Assembly: GCA_916048095.2 (NCBI GenBank)
Contig: OU696578.1
Location: 3,826,906-3,890,905, forward strand
Direction: 5' to 3'
Length of the DNA stretch: 64,000 nt
From: Sacculina carcini
Lineage: Eukaryota; Arthropoda; Thecostraca; Sacculinidae
This document shows, one piece after another, positions 46,846 through 55,608 of the stretch. Each line of letters begins with the position of its first letter. Within the stretch, counting starts at the first letter, position 1. The position numbers and the translations under genes are program-made. The notes under the pieces were generated by a model. The model was given only the letters and a program-made list of their open reading frames with translations, did no database searches and was not told where the DNA came from.

Positions 46846-49036
46846 TACCAGAACTTGCCAGACGCTGGTCTATGTGGTCCAACTGCTCTTGACTATATCT
46901 CTGTGGCGGTTCATTACTGGTCGCAGACTGCTGATGCATGTTATATTGTACATTGCCTTGTGGCTGTGTACTCTCCACAGGCTGAGCGTAACAGTTGAAC
47001 TGTTGTTGGCTCATTTCATCAGTCGGAGCAAAGCTTCCCTGGGACTGGTCGCAGTGGGAGAATTGCTGCTGGCTGCTTGTTTGTGGCATTTGATAACTGC
47101 TCACATTTTGCTGCAAGCAGTATGACTGTTCCTGATCGTTTGCTTGTGGCGGAACATCAGCCGCCAGTTTATGAACATAATACTCCGTCACAAGCTGATA
47201 ATTTGCCTCTGGCAATACATAACTTACCAGAGGCTGTACGAAATAAATGAGCTCTTGTTGGACATTTGTCTGAGGAGACTGGGGCGTCCCCAGAGGCTGC
47301 TCCAAGTTGTTATAGCACTGATGTTGGTCACTTGTTTGTGTCTCACAAGGACTTTCCGAGGTAATGTTCAACTGCTGTTCATTTATATGAGGCTGGTCAT
47401 AGCTGGACTTATTCTGCCCATAACAGCGGAGTTGTTGATTATCTGACTGTGCTGTTAAATATTCTTCTAGAGAATACACGTAGCAGTTGAACTGCTGCTG
47501 AAGGCTTGCTGGTGGCATCGCATTTCCCGCCAGAAACTGTGAGTTGTCATAGTTGAGTTGCTGTTCACTTGCATATGACACATCGTAGTTCTTCTGGGTA
47601 TGATCGTAATTGGTAAACTGTTGTTGCTCGTTGGCTCGTAGCGGTCCATGTGTAGGAATTGTTTGTTTAATGTAATTGATCTGTTCTGTGTAAGTTGTTG
47701 ATGCTGGCTCAGAGCTTGCTACACTCTGCTCCTGGAAGTTGAGCTGCTGTTTGCTGTTTGTCTGAGACGGATGATAAGTTCCCGGTGGTTGATTAATACT
47801 GTTGAACTCCTGCTGGATGTTGTTTTGAGGCAGTTCATCATCAATCACAGGTTTTGGTACGTAGCCTGTTTGTTCTGTACCATTTGCCTGTGGCGGTACA
47901 TCTCCCGCCAGCTGGTCCACTTGATAGTTGAATTGTTGATGTTGAATCGTCTGTGGTGGAGCGTAATTATCCAGTGGATAGACATAGCAGCAGAACTGCT
48001 GCTCGTAGTTCGCCAGAGGCGGATCACATCCCGCGAGAGGCTGTGAGTTGTGATAGTTGAGACTTGCATGTGACTGATCGTAGCAAGCTTGGAGCTGATC
48101 TAAGCGGTAATACTGCTGGTGGTCGTTGGTCTGTGGGAGTTCATTGCTTGTAATAGGCTGTTGTGCATAGTTGACCTGCTCCGAGTAATTAGTCATTGGA
48201 TTTTCATAGCTCTCTACACGCTGAGTTTGACTGTTGACCTCTTGAGAGAGGCTTGCGTGATATGTTTGATGAGCCCCCAGATACTGCTGCAAGTGTTTGA
48301 ACTGATCATGACATTGATTTGTCTGCACGTGGGAGTATAACTGTTCTTCATTACCATGCTGAAGAACGGAACTTGCCAGTTGATGCTCGTAGGAGGCTTG
48401 TTCTTGATCTTGAACTGTTTCTGCAGTTTCCAAACTGGTCATTGGTTGAACAAAGTTGGATAACTTTAGTTCACTTGGCTGCTGCTGAGCATAGCTCGCT
48501 TGTGGCTGCTCGAAGTGATTGAACTCCTGTTGGATGTTGTTTTGAGGCAGTTCGGTATTAATTACAGGTTGTGGTACGTAGATGGTCTGATCTGTACCAT
48601 TTGCGTGTGGCGGAGTATATCCCGCCTGAGGCTCCACTTGATAGTTTAGTTGTTGATGATCACTGATCTGTGCAGGAGCGTTGACGTCCAGTGGATATAC
48701 GGTGCAGCAGAACTGCGGCACGTAGCAGACCTGTGGCGGAGGCTGCACGTAATAATCTGTCACCATTTGGTAGTTTGCCTCTGGCAATATATAAGTTGCC
48801 AGAGGTTGTACGTAATAGTACAAGGGTGACTGGATGTTTTCCAATGGTAGGTTGTAATTTACCATTGCCGGTATGTAGTTGAGAGGCGCATAGAATAGAA
48901 GGTAGAAGGTCATGGCTATTGTGGCGATGACAGATGGAACAAAATTGTCGTGAAACAACAAAGCTGTCACTTCAGTCAAATCCACAATACGATTAACTGC
49001 ACAGAGTTCGTTGACCTGCCGTTCGATTAAAAACAT
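46835..49036 (-). CDS. 733-aa Gln/Tyr/Pro-rich repetitive protein, single exon
   Basis: An intact minus-strand frame starts at a true ATG (MFLIERQVNELCAVNRI). Residues about 38-60 (VIATIAMTFYLLFYAPL) are hydrophobic and could be a membrane segment or uncleaved signal. The rest is low-complexity repeats with a loose period, reading as Y-x-QP...SY-x-PQ-x-N-x-QQQ-F/L-N. Longer blocks recur: CCTVYPLDVNAP near the start against CCYVYPLDNYAPP later, and LPQNNIQQEFN twice. It is rich in Gln, Asn, Tyr, Pro and Ser with few charged residues, so probably disordered and perhaps prion-like, structural or secreted. No family is recognised. Such a long uninterrupted frame in a repeat-rich area suggests a real gene, although repeats can keep frames open passively. 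Confidence 0.6.
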   Translation of the reverse strand: MFLIERQVNELCAVNRIVDLTEVTALLFHDNFVPSVIATIAMTFYLLFYAPLNYIPAMVNYNLPLENIQSPLYYYVQPLATYILPEANYQMVTDYYVQPPPQVCYVPQFCCTVYPLDVNAPAQISDHQQLNYQVEPQAGYTPPHANGTDQTIYVPQPVINTELPQNNIQQEFNHFEQPQASYAQQQPSELKLSNFVQPMTSLETAETVQDQEQASYEHQLASSVLQHGNEEQLYSHVQTNQCHDQFKHLQQYLGAHQTYHASLSQEVNSQTQRVESYENPMTNYSEQVNYAQQPITSNELPQTNDHQQYYRLDQLQACYDQSHASLNYHNSQPLAGCDPPLANYEQQFCCYVYPLDNYAPPQTIQHQQFNYQVDQLAGDVPPQANGTEQTGYVPKPVIDDELPQNNIQQEFNSINQPPGTYHPSQTNSKQQLNFQEQSVASSEPASTTYTEQINYIKQTIPTHGPLRANEQQQFTNYDHTQKNYDVSYASEQQLNYDNSQFLAGNAMPPASLQQQFNCYVYSLEEYLTAQSDNQQLRCYGQNKSSYDQPHINEQQLNITSESPCETQTSDQHQCYNNLEQPLGTPQSPQTNVQQELIYFVQPLVSYVLPEANYQLVTEYYVHKLAADVPPQANDQEQSYCLQQNVSSYQMPQTSSQQQFSHCDQSQGSFAPTDEMSQQQFNCYAQPVESTQPQGNVQYNMHQQSATSNEPPQRYSQEQLDHIDQRLASSGTCM

Positions 49037-49670
49037 ACAAATATAACGTGATAGCGCCGTTTACGATCGCCTGAACATATTTAGTATTATTTGTTTTTAT
49101 CGTTCGTTCTTTATTGAAGCTAGTATTGAGATATATCTATACCTGTTGTATGAAATAATGACATTCCATTCTATAGCATTATATCATTGAATATGTCTAG
49201 ATAATTTTTATTTAATACTACTGTTTATTCAGTTTATTTTGCGATTCTTCTGCATAACGTGTATTTGCGTTTTTTGTGTATATTTTATACGGTAAAGTTC
49301 CTTGGTTCTGTATGAGTTGGGCATGGGATCACATTAATTAAAGTAATTCAATAACTTTTTTTTAAATTTATATAAATTTAATTTTTAATTAATTTAATTT
49401 TCGGTGTGTGTGTGCACTAGATCAAATTTTGATTCTGTCAAGCAGACTATTATTTATGTTGTTTTTATTATTAAAAATTCATTGACAAGGTGAAATGAGA
49501 AGATCGTCAATGTTATATTTTTTTTGACTGCACTATCCATATACCTTGACCATCAAGCAACAGTGAGATTTGAGCAATAAAATTATCCAAACAACTGTAT
49601 TATCCAATTACATATTTGTATTATCCAATTACATATTTAAATATTCCTTGTAAACCAAACATTTCGATTA
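49037..49670. other. AT-rich noncoding DNA upstream of the Gln-rich ORF
   Basis: This stretch would hold the promoter of the minus-strand ORF, but I see no clear core promoter. No other gene or repeat partner was found. Confidence 0.4.
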
Positions 49671-50045
49671 CGTTTTTGTATTCGAATGTAAACACGAAAA
49701 ATAAAAAAGAACAAGAAAGCACAATTCCACACGATCACACCGCAACACAATGTACTGAATACTATTCTCTCCACCGATCAACACACTACACCATTGCACA
49801 AACAGCACTCTAACTTCACCAGTAACGCACTGTCCAACATGCACGAGCGACCGTGGACTCCGGGCGGATACCACCCGCGCATGCATGCACTCATCTCTCG
49901 CGCTTGTGTGACGCAGCTACCTCCGCGCGCGCATACAAAAACATACACAAAATCACACTCCCACGTACGCACACAAATACATATGCACGCACACAATTAT
50001 ATATAGTTCAAAATATTATACCATGCAATATACAGATAATATACT
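49671..50045 (+). repeat. Module A, copy 2, with empty MITE site
   Basis: It is the counterpart of 21571-22560. At about 50003, ACACAATTATATATA runs on directly toward ATACCATGCAATATACA (50019), where copy 1 has the 606-bp MITE. It lies 175 bp left of the Polinton-like element. Confidence 0.85.
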
Positions 50046-50281
50046 CACCAATGCAATAGACAAAAAACATAATACATATCCCCCTGATTCTAAGAATCAC
50101 TATGCCCGATTAGAATTATACACAACATAATCATTGAACCGCGCCGGACGCTGACTCTGTCGCTGTGGTCGCGCCTGCTGCTGACCGCTACTCGCCGGAT
50201 CAGTCCCGGCAGTCCTCTCAGTAGAAGAGTTCAACACTTTGTTACATTTGTTTACATTATCCCCCTTGCCCCTCCCCCCTC

Positions 50282-50320
50282 TGACGTCACCCCCCTATGA
50301 CGTCACCCCCTCTGACGTCA
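50282..50320. promoter_or_regulatory. Three CRE-type TGACGTCA sites near the left end
   Basis: Perfect TGACGTCA palindromes lie at 50282-50289, 50298-50305 and 50313-50320, separated by C-rich spacers (15-16 bp period). The right end has two, at 59620-59627 and 59636-59643. CREB/ATF sites near DNA-virus termini can act as enhancers; role here is inferred. Confidence 0.6.
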
Positions 50321-50805
50321 CACTTAACCTAACTTTTTTAACCTAACCTAACTTTTTTTCTTTTTTAACCTAACCTAACTTTTTTTCTTTTTTAACCTAA
50401 CCTAACTTTTTTTTTTAGTTTTTTAACCTAACTTTTTTTTTACCTAACCTAACTTATTTTCTTATTCTATACCTAACCCAACCCAACCTAACCCAACCTA
50501 ACCTAACTTTTATTTTTAATATTTATTCTATACCTAACCCAACCTAACCTAACTTTTATTTTTAATATTTATTCTATACCTAACCCAACCTAACCTAACC
50601 TAACCTAACTTATTTTCTTAATTTCTTTATTCTATACCTAACCCAACCCGACCTAACCTAACCTTTATTTTCTTTATTTCTTTATTCTATACCCAACCCA
50701 ACCTAACCTAACTTTTATTTTTAATATTTATTCTATACCTAACCTAACCCAACCTAACCTAACCTAACCTAACCCGACCTAACTTTTATTTTTAATATTT
50801 ATTTT
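50321..50805. repeat. Telomere-like CCTAA pentamer zone, left arm
   Basis: Runs of CCTAA/CCCAA are broken by T-rich and TATTTTTAATATTTATTCTATA spacers. The unit equals the arthropod telomere repeat TTAGG on the other strand. Its twin is in the right arm, so it belongs to the element rather than to a chromosome end. Confidence 0.85.
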
Positions 50806-50962
50806 AAATATGCATACCTGACGGGTTTCGAACCGGGGTCCTCGCAGAGTTCAGTCACAGCGGGAATATGCTGGTGGAGCTAGACATATTTGTTTGCGCC
50901 GCATTTGTTTGCGTCACGATATATCGGGATCGCCAAGTCGATGTTTGGCAGAGGCGTGAGTA

Positions 50963-51169
50963 GTGTATTATAGCCGAAATGGGTTTATACAAAATGGTTT
51001 GACTAAATCGGTAATTAAAACGCTATTCGACTGTGTCGGAATTGACACAAAAATGACTTGCAACGAAATGATCTTTGTGTATTTTCACTTGATACACAAC
51101 TATGGCAAATATACAAGCGGAAATCATGTAGAATCATATTGGCCATACGATTCAGCGAACACATCGTGA
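50963..51169 (+). CDS. Small hypothetical ORF, left arm (68 aa)
   Basis: The frame ends FVYFHLIHNYGKYTSGNHVES...SANTS and is identical in the other arm (58956-59162) except for one Gly/Arg change. It opens on GTG. The first ATG inside (MTCNEMIFVYF) would leave about 38 residues, so the start is doubtful. No family is recognised. Conservation between arms only reflects recent duplication. Confidence 0.3.
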   Translation: MYYSRNGFIQNGLTKSVIKTLFDCVGIDTKMTCNEMIFVYFHLIHNYGKYTSGNHVESYWPYDSANTS

Positions 51170-51451
51170 ACACAAATGTTTGTTGATTTTTCGATCAATT
51201 TTGATGATGTAAATCATATCGTGTGTCTCATACACAATTTCCAGTTCAGCCGACCATGTATCAGGAACAGAAACACCTTCTTGTAGAGCTTCCGAAAGAC
51301 ACACGTCAAACGATGTGTACTCTTTGTACGATTCGCTGATGATGTGTTTGCTATCTGACGAGCTACCACCAACATAGCGATAGTTATAATTAGGCACCAG
51401 TGTAGCAGGAGAAACACAGCTCATGGTGTTTATACAAAGAAAGATAAACAT
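51152..51451 (-). CDS. Hypothetical virion-element protein, left arm (99 aa)
   Basis: An ATG-started frame, MFIFLCINTMSCVSPATL; a second possible start is Met10. It contains VPNYNYRYVGGSSSDSKHI and a C-terminal IKIDRKINKHLCSRCVR with CxxC. Its twin at 58674-58973 differs by Arg/Gln. It overlaps head-to-tail with the small ORF at 50963-51169. Unknown function; soluble, no membrane segment apart from the short hydrophobic N-terminus. Confidence 0.5.
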   Translation of the reverse strand: MFIFLCINTMSCVSPATLVPNYNYRYVGGSSSDSKHIISESYKEYTSFDVCLSEALQEGVSVPDTWSAELEIVYETHDMIYIIKIDRKINKHLCSRCVR

Positions 51452-51608
51452 TGACTGTAAGAGCGAAATTATCAGACACGGAGTGATGTTGGCGATAATT
51501 ATGACGCATGCTCCGATAAGTAGTGCAATTAGTCTCAGCCGTGATACGCAGTTGAGCTCGAGACGCTTGCGGGTGAGGTTGTGTAGCTTTTATCGGGGAA
51601 TTGTCAAC

Positions 51609-52202
51609 ATGAGTCAGGTGAATACAAACGTTGATACGACCAAGCGGATCCTGCCACTGGAACATCATGCGGTCAAGTTTGTTGCCGATACACCGTTCAT
51701 CTGTGGACACCCACTGGAGCAGAGGATTTGGATTATTTTCGGACGACTGGAAAAACATAGTCAGACGGATTTCGAACACTTACAAAAACAGCTTACTAAT
51801 ATTATGCAGCTGGAGCGATATTTTGACCCCTTTTGGAAAATTCATCGCGGCGCGGTGAGAATGTTCACCAACGAGGAGCGTGCACTACAGATTGTGATCG
51901 ATACAGTTATGAGTCGACCGATGAGAGATGCTGTTCTTGGAGCCGTTGCAGCCGCTGTATCATTTAAAGTGTTGTCGGTGGCGTTGGTGCGAAGTGACGA
52001 GACTCAGATTTACCGGCCGCCCGATGCGACCTGCAACACTATGGAGTGGATGAAGACCATTGTTATGAGCTACTATGAGTCGCGAAAACAGTACTTGACC
52101 GAAACCAAGATTTATCGTGAATTTAAAGCCGACAAAATGAAGATGGTTGTGCACAAAGAGGTTCAAGGTGAACCACAAAGTAAACGGAACAAAATTTGTT
52201 GA
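51609..52202 (+). CDS. Hypothetical protein of the element, left arm, intact (197 aa)
   Basis: The first plausible start is the ATG at 51609 (MSQVNTNVDTTKRILPLEHH); an in-frame extension to 51423 overlaps the opposite-strand ORF and is less likely. A hydrophobic, Ala-rich segment (MRDAVLGAVAAAVSFKVLSV) lies about two thirds along. The C-terminus is basic (VQGEPQSKRNKIC). It is convergent with the 174-aa ORF. No family is recognised. Its right-arm twin is frameshifted, so this is the only intact copy. Confidence 0.6.
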   Translation: MSQVNTNVDTTKRILPLEHHAVKFVADTPFICGHPLEQRIWIIFGRLEKHSQTDFEHLQKQLTNIMQLERYFDPFWKIHRGAVRMFTNEERALQIVIDTVMSRPMRDAVLGAVAAAVSFKVLSVALVRSDETQIYRPPDATCNTMEWMKTIVMSYYESRKQYLTETKIYREFKADKMKMVVHKEVQGEPQSKRNKIC

Positions 52203-52302
52203 ATTATTCTATATGTACGGTTTACCAATACATTTCGTGATGTGTTACAAGAGTTTGATTATTGCGCGCGAACAAAAACACACTTTGTTATCGTTCAATT
52301 TA

Positions 52303-52827
52303 TTAAAATGGTAGCATGCGCGGTGTACACAGATTCATTGCATACAGCAATTTAGCGAAATGTTGACAACGTAAAATACAACAGTTTGTAGGAATGACAT
52401 GAGTATATGGACACGGTGTGATGTTGGGTAGTACATGTATGTCGCGTGCGTTCATTGATAAATAGTCGGGTAGGATGTCTTCGATATTTTCAATATTTAG
52501 TTCAAGTAGGTGGGAAAGTCGACGAGCCTTGTCGATAACTTTGGCGTAGATGTGGTCGGGTTCCAGACTTTGAATGAGGTAACTTGCGTCGCGCAGCTTT
52601 TGTTCATACTTGTGCGTGTTGTAAGGATTGTAATTATATTCCAAGCCGTGTAGGGTCGCCGTCAAAAATAGAAAATGCTTGCGTCGCTCAGCGTTGAGTT
52701 TCAATTGTGGTGGCGGTAGGATGGTGTGCCACAAGTATCCCGAGCACAGGTCATGCACAACCAATTCCTTGACAACAAAAGGCGAATCCTTGTGCTGGAA
52801 ACCGTCACAGTCTACAAGTATGACCAT
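52303..52827 (-). CDS. Hypothetical protein of the element, left arm, intact (174 aa)
   Basis: The start ATG at 52827 overlaps the end of the protease gene by 16 bases. The N-terminus MVILVDCDGFQHKDSPFVVKE has a beta-strand, DxD, then Gly-Phe, loosely like the first motif of DEDD-type exonucleases or an RNase H fold, but I cannot identify the remaining acidic residues with certainty. The middle contains ERRKHFLFLTATLHGLEYN. The end holds cysteines (NITPCPYTHVIPTNCCILRC). The right-arm copy has a stop at codon 33. Nuclease identity is a weak inference. Confidence 0.6.
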   Translation of the reverse strand: MVILVDCDGFQHKDSPFVVKELVVHDLCSGYLWHTILPPPQLKLNAERRKHFLFLTATLHGLEYNYNPYNTHKYEQKLRDASYLIQSLEPDHIYAKVIDKARRLSHLLELNIENIEDILPDYLSMNARDIHVLPNITPCPYTHVIPTNCCILRCQHFAKLLYAMNLCTPRMLPF

Positions 52828-53258
52828 ACCAGCGCTAAAAGCTGATTGTTGATAGCAGGGTCGGTGGATAGGCACGAAACGAAATCTTGCAGATCCCAGC
52901 CGGTGTCAAACAATGCAACAAATAGGGCACAGTACTGTCCACACACGTCCGAGTCCGGCGCCTGAATGACGCGCGTGTTCAGCACACACTGATTATAGTT
53001 TACATGTTTGTTTATAAAATTCACAAACGAGGGATGCCAGACGGGTGAGTTGCCAGACGAGTCGAAATATTGGAGATTTTCACCGTCCCAGGCAAACACG
53101 ACCCAATGCAGACCCGATTGCCAGCGCGGTTGTATATTCACAATAATTGATGTGCGCACACCGCGAGCAAATGTGAAATGTTTTAGCCGGTCGCACGCCC
53201 AAACCCCCCGAAATGTGGCGACTGTGTCGAGCAACCGTTCCAATTCAAGCGCGTTCAT
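52812..53258 (-). CDS. Adenain-type cysteine protease, left-arm copy (148 aa)
   Basis: Same length as the right-arm copy (56866-57312), with one visible Val/Leu change near residue 34. Catalytic set as in adenovirus-type C5 proteases and Polinton proteases: His51 (GLHWVVFAWD), Asp66 (QYFDSSGN), Gln99 (RVIQAPDSD) and Cys106 (DVCGQYCALF). It would mature virion proteins in the assembling capsid. It starts at ATG 53258, overlapping the stop of the truncated capsid-like gene, and reads outward in the arm. Intact. Confidence 0.9.
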   Translation of the reverse strand: MNALELERLLDTVATFRGVWACDRLKHFTFARGVRTSIIVNIQPRWQSGLHWVVFAWDGENLQYFDSSGNSPVWHPSFVNFINKHVNYNQCVLNTRVIQAPDSDVCGQYCALFVALFDTGWDLQDFVSCLSTDPAINNQLLALVWSYL

Positions 53259-53709
53259 AGTTGAAAATCTGTGCTGACACGTCCCGCACTGTCAATTGTG
53301 ATTTCGTTTTCAAACGTGGCGTAGATTAGAACGTTAATTGTCTCGGGTAGAGCGTAAGTGAATGCCAGCTCACACCTCACATTACCTTGTTCACGCGGAT
53401 GCAAATGATCACCACCACACTGATCCGGAGTCAGATCTACAATAAACAAAGTATAACCAGCCTCATAATCATCATGTGTGATATCCAGGCCCTGGTTTTC
53501 CGTATCGAGACCGGTACCGTCAAACAGTGACAGTTACGATCTCATGTATAGACCTTTTGTGAAATCGGGGCGATAGGGGTGCGTGGGGTACGGCTCGCCA
53601 TTTATATAGAACTGAAGACTGTTTAGATGGTAGTGGTGAAAATTACATGGGTTTTTCTGTAGCGATCCGTGGTACGCTTCAGTGCTTACGAGTCCCAGCA
53701 GAATTTGTC
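53255..53709 (-). pseudogene. C-terminal fragment of the capsid-like gene, left arm, with a stop
   Basis: Only the part of the gene inside the inverted arm is present, about the last 150 codons, so it has no 5' end. A TAA at 53534-53536 (minus strand) replaces a Tyr codon of the right copy. The remaining frame from 53449 ends exactly at the start of the left protease gene. Confidence 0.9.
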
Positions 53710-53734
53710 AAATATACTTAGTGTACTGGTCGAT

Positions 53735-55222
53735 ATGAACGAGTTTTATGTAACGCTGCCGAGCGTCGCCAGTAGTCAGACATTCACACGTAACACCACT
53801 GCCAAATTCTCGGTGAATCTCGCTCAGCGTTTATGTCTAGATACACAACAATGGCAAGTGGCCTTACACTCTGTTCTTCTGCCCACCAACTGGCTGACCC
53901 TCAACAAAGATATAATATTTTCAGAGTACAGTCCGAATGCGGGCGATCTCAATAAATCCTCAACAGTGTATGCTGGCAAGTATACTACCGATACGTTCAT
54001 TTCGGCGCTACAAACGCATGTGAATAGCGATCATGTGAAAGTAAAAGTATCACGAGACAATCATTTATGGCTGGAGGCTACAAACATTGTGTTGCACATA
54101 AGCGAACAATTTTCCCGACTATTGCATGTCAACGGATCGATAGCACACTCGTTACGACGATATCGCTATGCACATTATGGTGTGTTTGACGCCAGCGATA
54201 TCACTATGATCATGTCCACACCGTTTCCGTTGGACCCAGCCTCGACGCAATTGTTGACTATCGAAACAGATCTTGTAGCTGCACAAATAGTCAACCGCTC
54301 ACTGCAACCACAACTCCGTCAAATACATGTGTGTGACACCTCTCCGATTCAAGAATTGGTATTTAATCAAATGTATTATAAACCTTTGTCACTTTCCAAT
54401 ATATCTACTGTTCAGGTGAGAATCCTTGTCGAATCCCGTAAAAAATTCCCTTTCACTACCGGCCCGGGTCTAATTTTGACGCTACATTTTCGAAAAATGT
54501 CCAGCCAATGCTTCTATGTGTCGTTGGACAGTTCGAGCTGTCTACACCTTTATCCTGGAAACACTGCATCTCAATTTCGTGTTCAGCTACCGGCACCACT
54601 GAATCTAGATCGTTCGTGGACTGTTAGACTGGTCGAAATCACATTTTCCGCTCGCTGGCTGAATGTAGAAAATCGTATGAATGAATTCGAGATTGATGGT
54701 GAGACATTCCAACTCATCACAGGGCACTACATGTCCAATCAGGCGCTGCTGGAAAATTTCCACTATGTTTGCGGTAGACAAGTGCTCACTCTGGATACTG
54801 GTGGACATGTATGGTGTGGGGACACTGACGTATCAGTAAGCACCAAAATAGCTAGGGCTCTTGGGTTCACCAGCCACGTAGTGTCAGATAGTCGCGTTGT
54901 TATTGAAAAACATACACGCTCGTCGAATGTGATGGATGTAAGTCGACTCAACCCAACATTTTTGTATATCTACATGGACAAGCTACAGGCGCAGATGGTT
55001 GGTGATACTATGGCTCCGGTAATACGTGTTGTCAGTCCGTACACGAACGATATAAAATCACCTCAAATTCATCGAACATTCAATCAAATTCAGTATGTAC
55101 CGCTGGAAGATGAGTTCATCACCGATCTGGGAGTGCATATAAGACAGAGCAATGGGCAATTGGTTCCATTTCACCACGGCCGTTCGTACCTGACACTACA
55201 TTTTATGCAAAAACAACAATGA
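53735..55222 (+). CDS. Virion-type protein with two homologous halves (495 aa)
   Basis: The first ATG after the arm junction (53735) opens 495 residues. The halves are tandem paralogues. Residues 2-60 (NEFYVTLPSVASSQTF...NTTAKFSVNL) match residues about 256-315 (SQCFYVSLDSSSCLHLYPGN...FRVQL), and the ends match too (GLILTLHF at about 250, SYLTLHF at about 489). A Met at 255 sits exactly at the boundary. Proteins starting with this FYVxL-type pattern accompany capsid genes in invertebrate Mavericks, so a minor capsid, penton or fibre role is plausible, but not shown. Its stop overlaps the next gene as ATGA. Confidence 0.75.
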   Translation: MNEFYVTLPSVASSQTFTRNTTAKFSVNLAQRLCLDTQQWQVALHSVLLPTNWLTLNKDIIFSEYSPNAGDLNKSSTVYAGKYTTDTFISALQTHVNSDHVKVKVSRDNHLWLEATNIVLHISEQFSRLLHVNGSIAHSLRRYRYAHYGVFDASDITMIMSTPFPLDPASTQLLTIETDLVAAQIVNRSLQPQLRQIHVCDTSPIQELVFNQMYYKPLSLSNISTVQVRILVESRKKFPFTTGPGLILTLHFRKMSSQCFYVSLDSSSCLHLYPGNTASQFRVQLPAPLNLDRSWTVRLVEITFSARWLNVENRMNEFEIDGETFQLITGHYMSNQALLENFHYVCGRQVLTLDTGGHVWCGDTDVSVSTKIARALGFTSHVVSDSRVVIEKHTRSSNVMDVSRLNPTFLYIYMDKLQAQMVGDTMAPVIRVVSPYTNDIKSPQIHRTFNQIQYVPLEDEFITDLGVHIRQSNGQLVPFHHGRSYLTLHFMQKQQ

Positions 55223-55608
55223 CAAATTCTCAGTTGATATTTCGAGGTCCAATGATACAGCGTGGCAGCGGACTTGGGAGTATTTTCAGAGGCTTAATGA
55301 GAGTGGTGATACCCGCCGTCAAAACTGTCGCCAAACAACCTCTGACAAAACATCTGGCTAAATCCGCCTTGAAGACGGGCGTACGCACACTGCAAGACGT
55401 TCTCGACGGAGAAAATGCAAGTCAAGCCGTCCGCAATCGCTCTCGACACGAAGCTAAACGTCTTCTTCGAACCAGTATAAATAGTTTAAATCGTACGACG
55501 AGTCAATCAGTCTCTCGACGACCGACAAAACGAAAAGGTGTTGGTCAACGACGTCAACAGGAACGCGACATCTTTGACAATGCAAAACGTAGACGAATGC
55601 GCTTGTGA
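55219..55608 (+). CDS. Small basic virion-core-like protein (129 aa)
   Basis: ATG 55219 overlaps the previous stop (ATGA). The N-terminus has a Gly-rich start and an amphipathic helix (GSGLGSIFRGLMRVVIPAV), then Lys/Ala-rich helix text. The C-terminus is strongly basic (RRPTKRKGVGQRRQQ, AKRRRMRL), like a nuclear-targeting or DNA-binding tail. The layout recalls adenovirus-type core or membrane-active minor proteins, and similar small proteins occur next to Maverick capsid genes. Function is inferred from composition and place. It overlaps the start of the next gene by 29 bases. Confidence 0.7.
   Translation: MTNSQLIFRGPMIQRGSGLGSIFRGLMRVVIPAVKTVAKQPLTKHLAKSALKTGVRTLQDVLDGENASQAVRNRSRHEAKRLLRTSINSLNRTTSQSVSRRPTKRKGVGQRRQQERDIFDNAKRRRMRL

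Larger units (their letters stand above)
50220..53709 (+). repeat. Left arm of the Polinton-like palindrome
   Basis: This is the inverted counterpart of 56415-59705. Identity is very high through the coding part, with single-base differences only. The pentamer-rich zone is longer here. The inner junction is sharp: left ...AGCAGAATTTGTC|AAATAT, right ...GCGACAAATTCTGCT. Confidence 0.9.

Noticed and set aside
46874..48340. Several plus-strand hydrophobic frames opposite the Gln-rich ORF
   Set aside because: They are complements of Gln/Asn-rich codons (reading Leu/Ile/Val-rich) and repeat with the same period as the minus-strand protein.
50321..50805. Chromosome end or subtelomere
   Set aside because: The CCTAA units occur inverted in both arms of one element and inside its termini, with unique DNA on both outer sides.
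50800..50860. tRNA gene suggested by GGTTTCGAACC (also near 59290)
   Set aside because: It resembles a B box, but the neighbouring bases do not form a proper T stem, and no acceptor or anticodon arm could be fitted.
51390..51779. 129-aa minus-strand frame (and twin at 58346-58735)
   Set aside because: It lies entirely opposite the 197-aa ORF and its upstream extension; open by chance on the complementary strand.
53008..53277. 89-aa plus-strand frame opposite the protease (and twin at 56847-57116)
   Set aside because: Shadow of the protease, whose catalytic motifs settle the coding strand.
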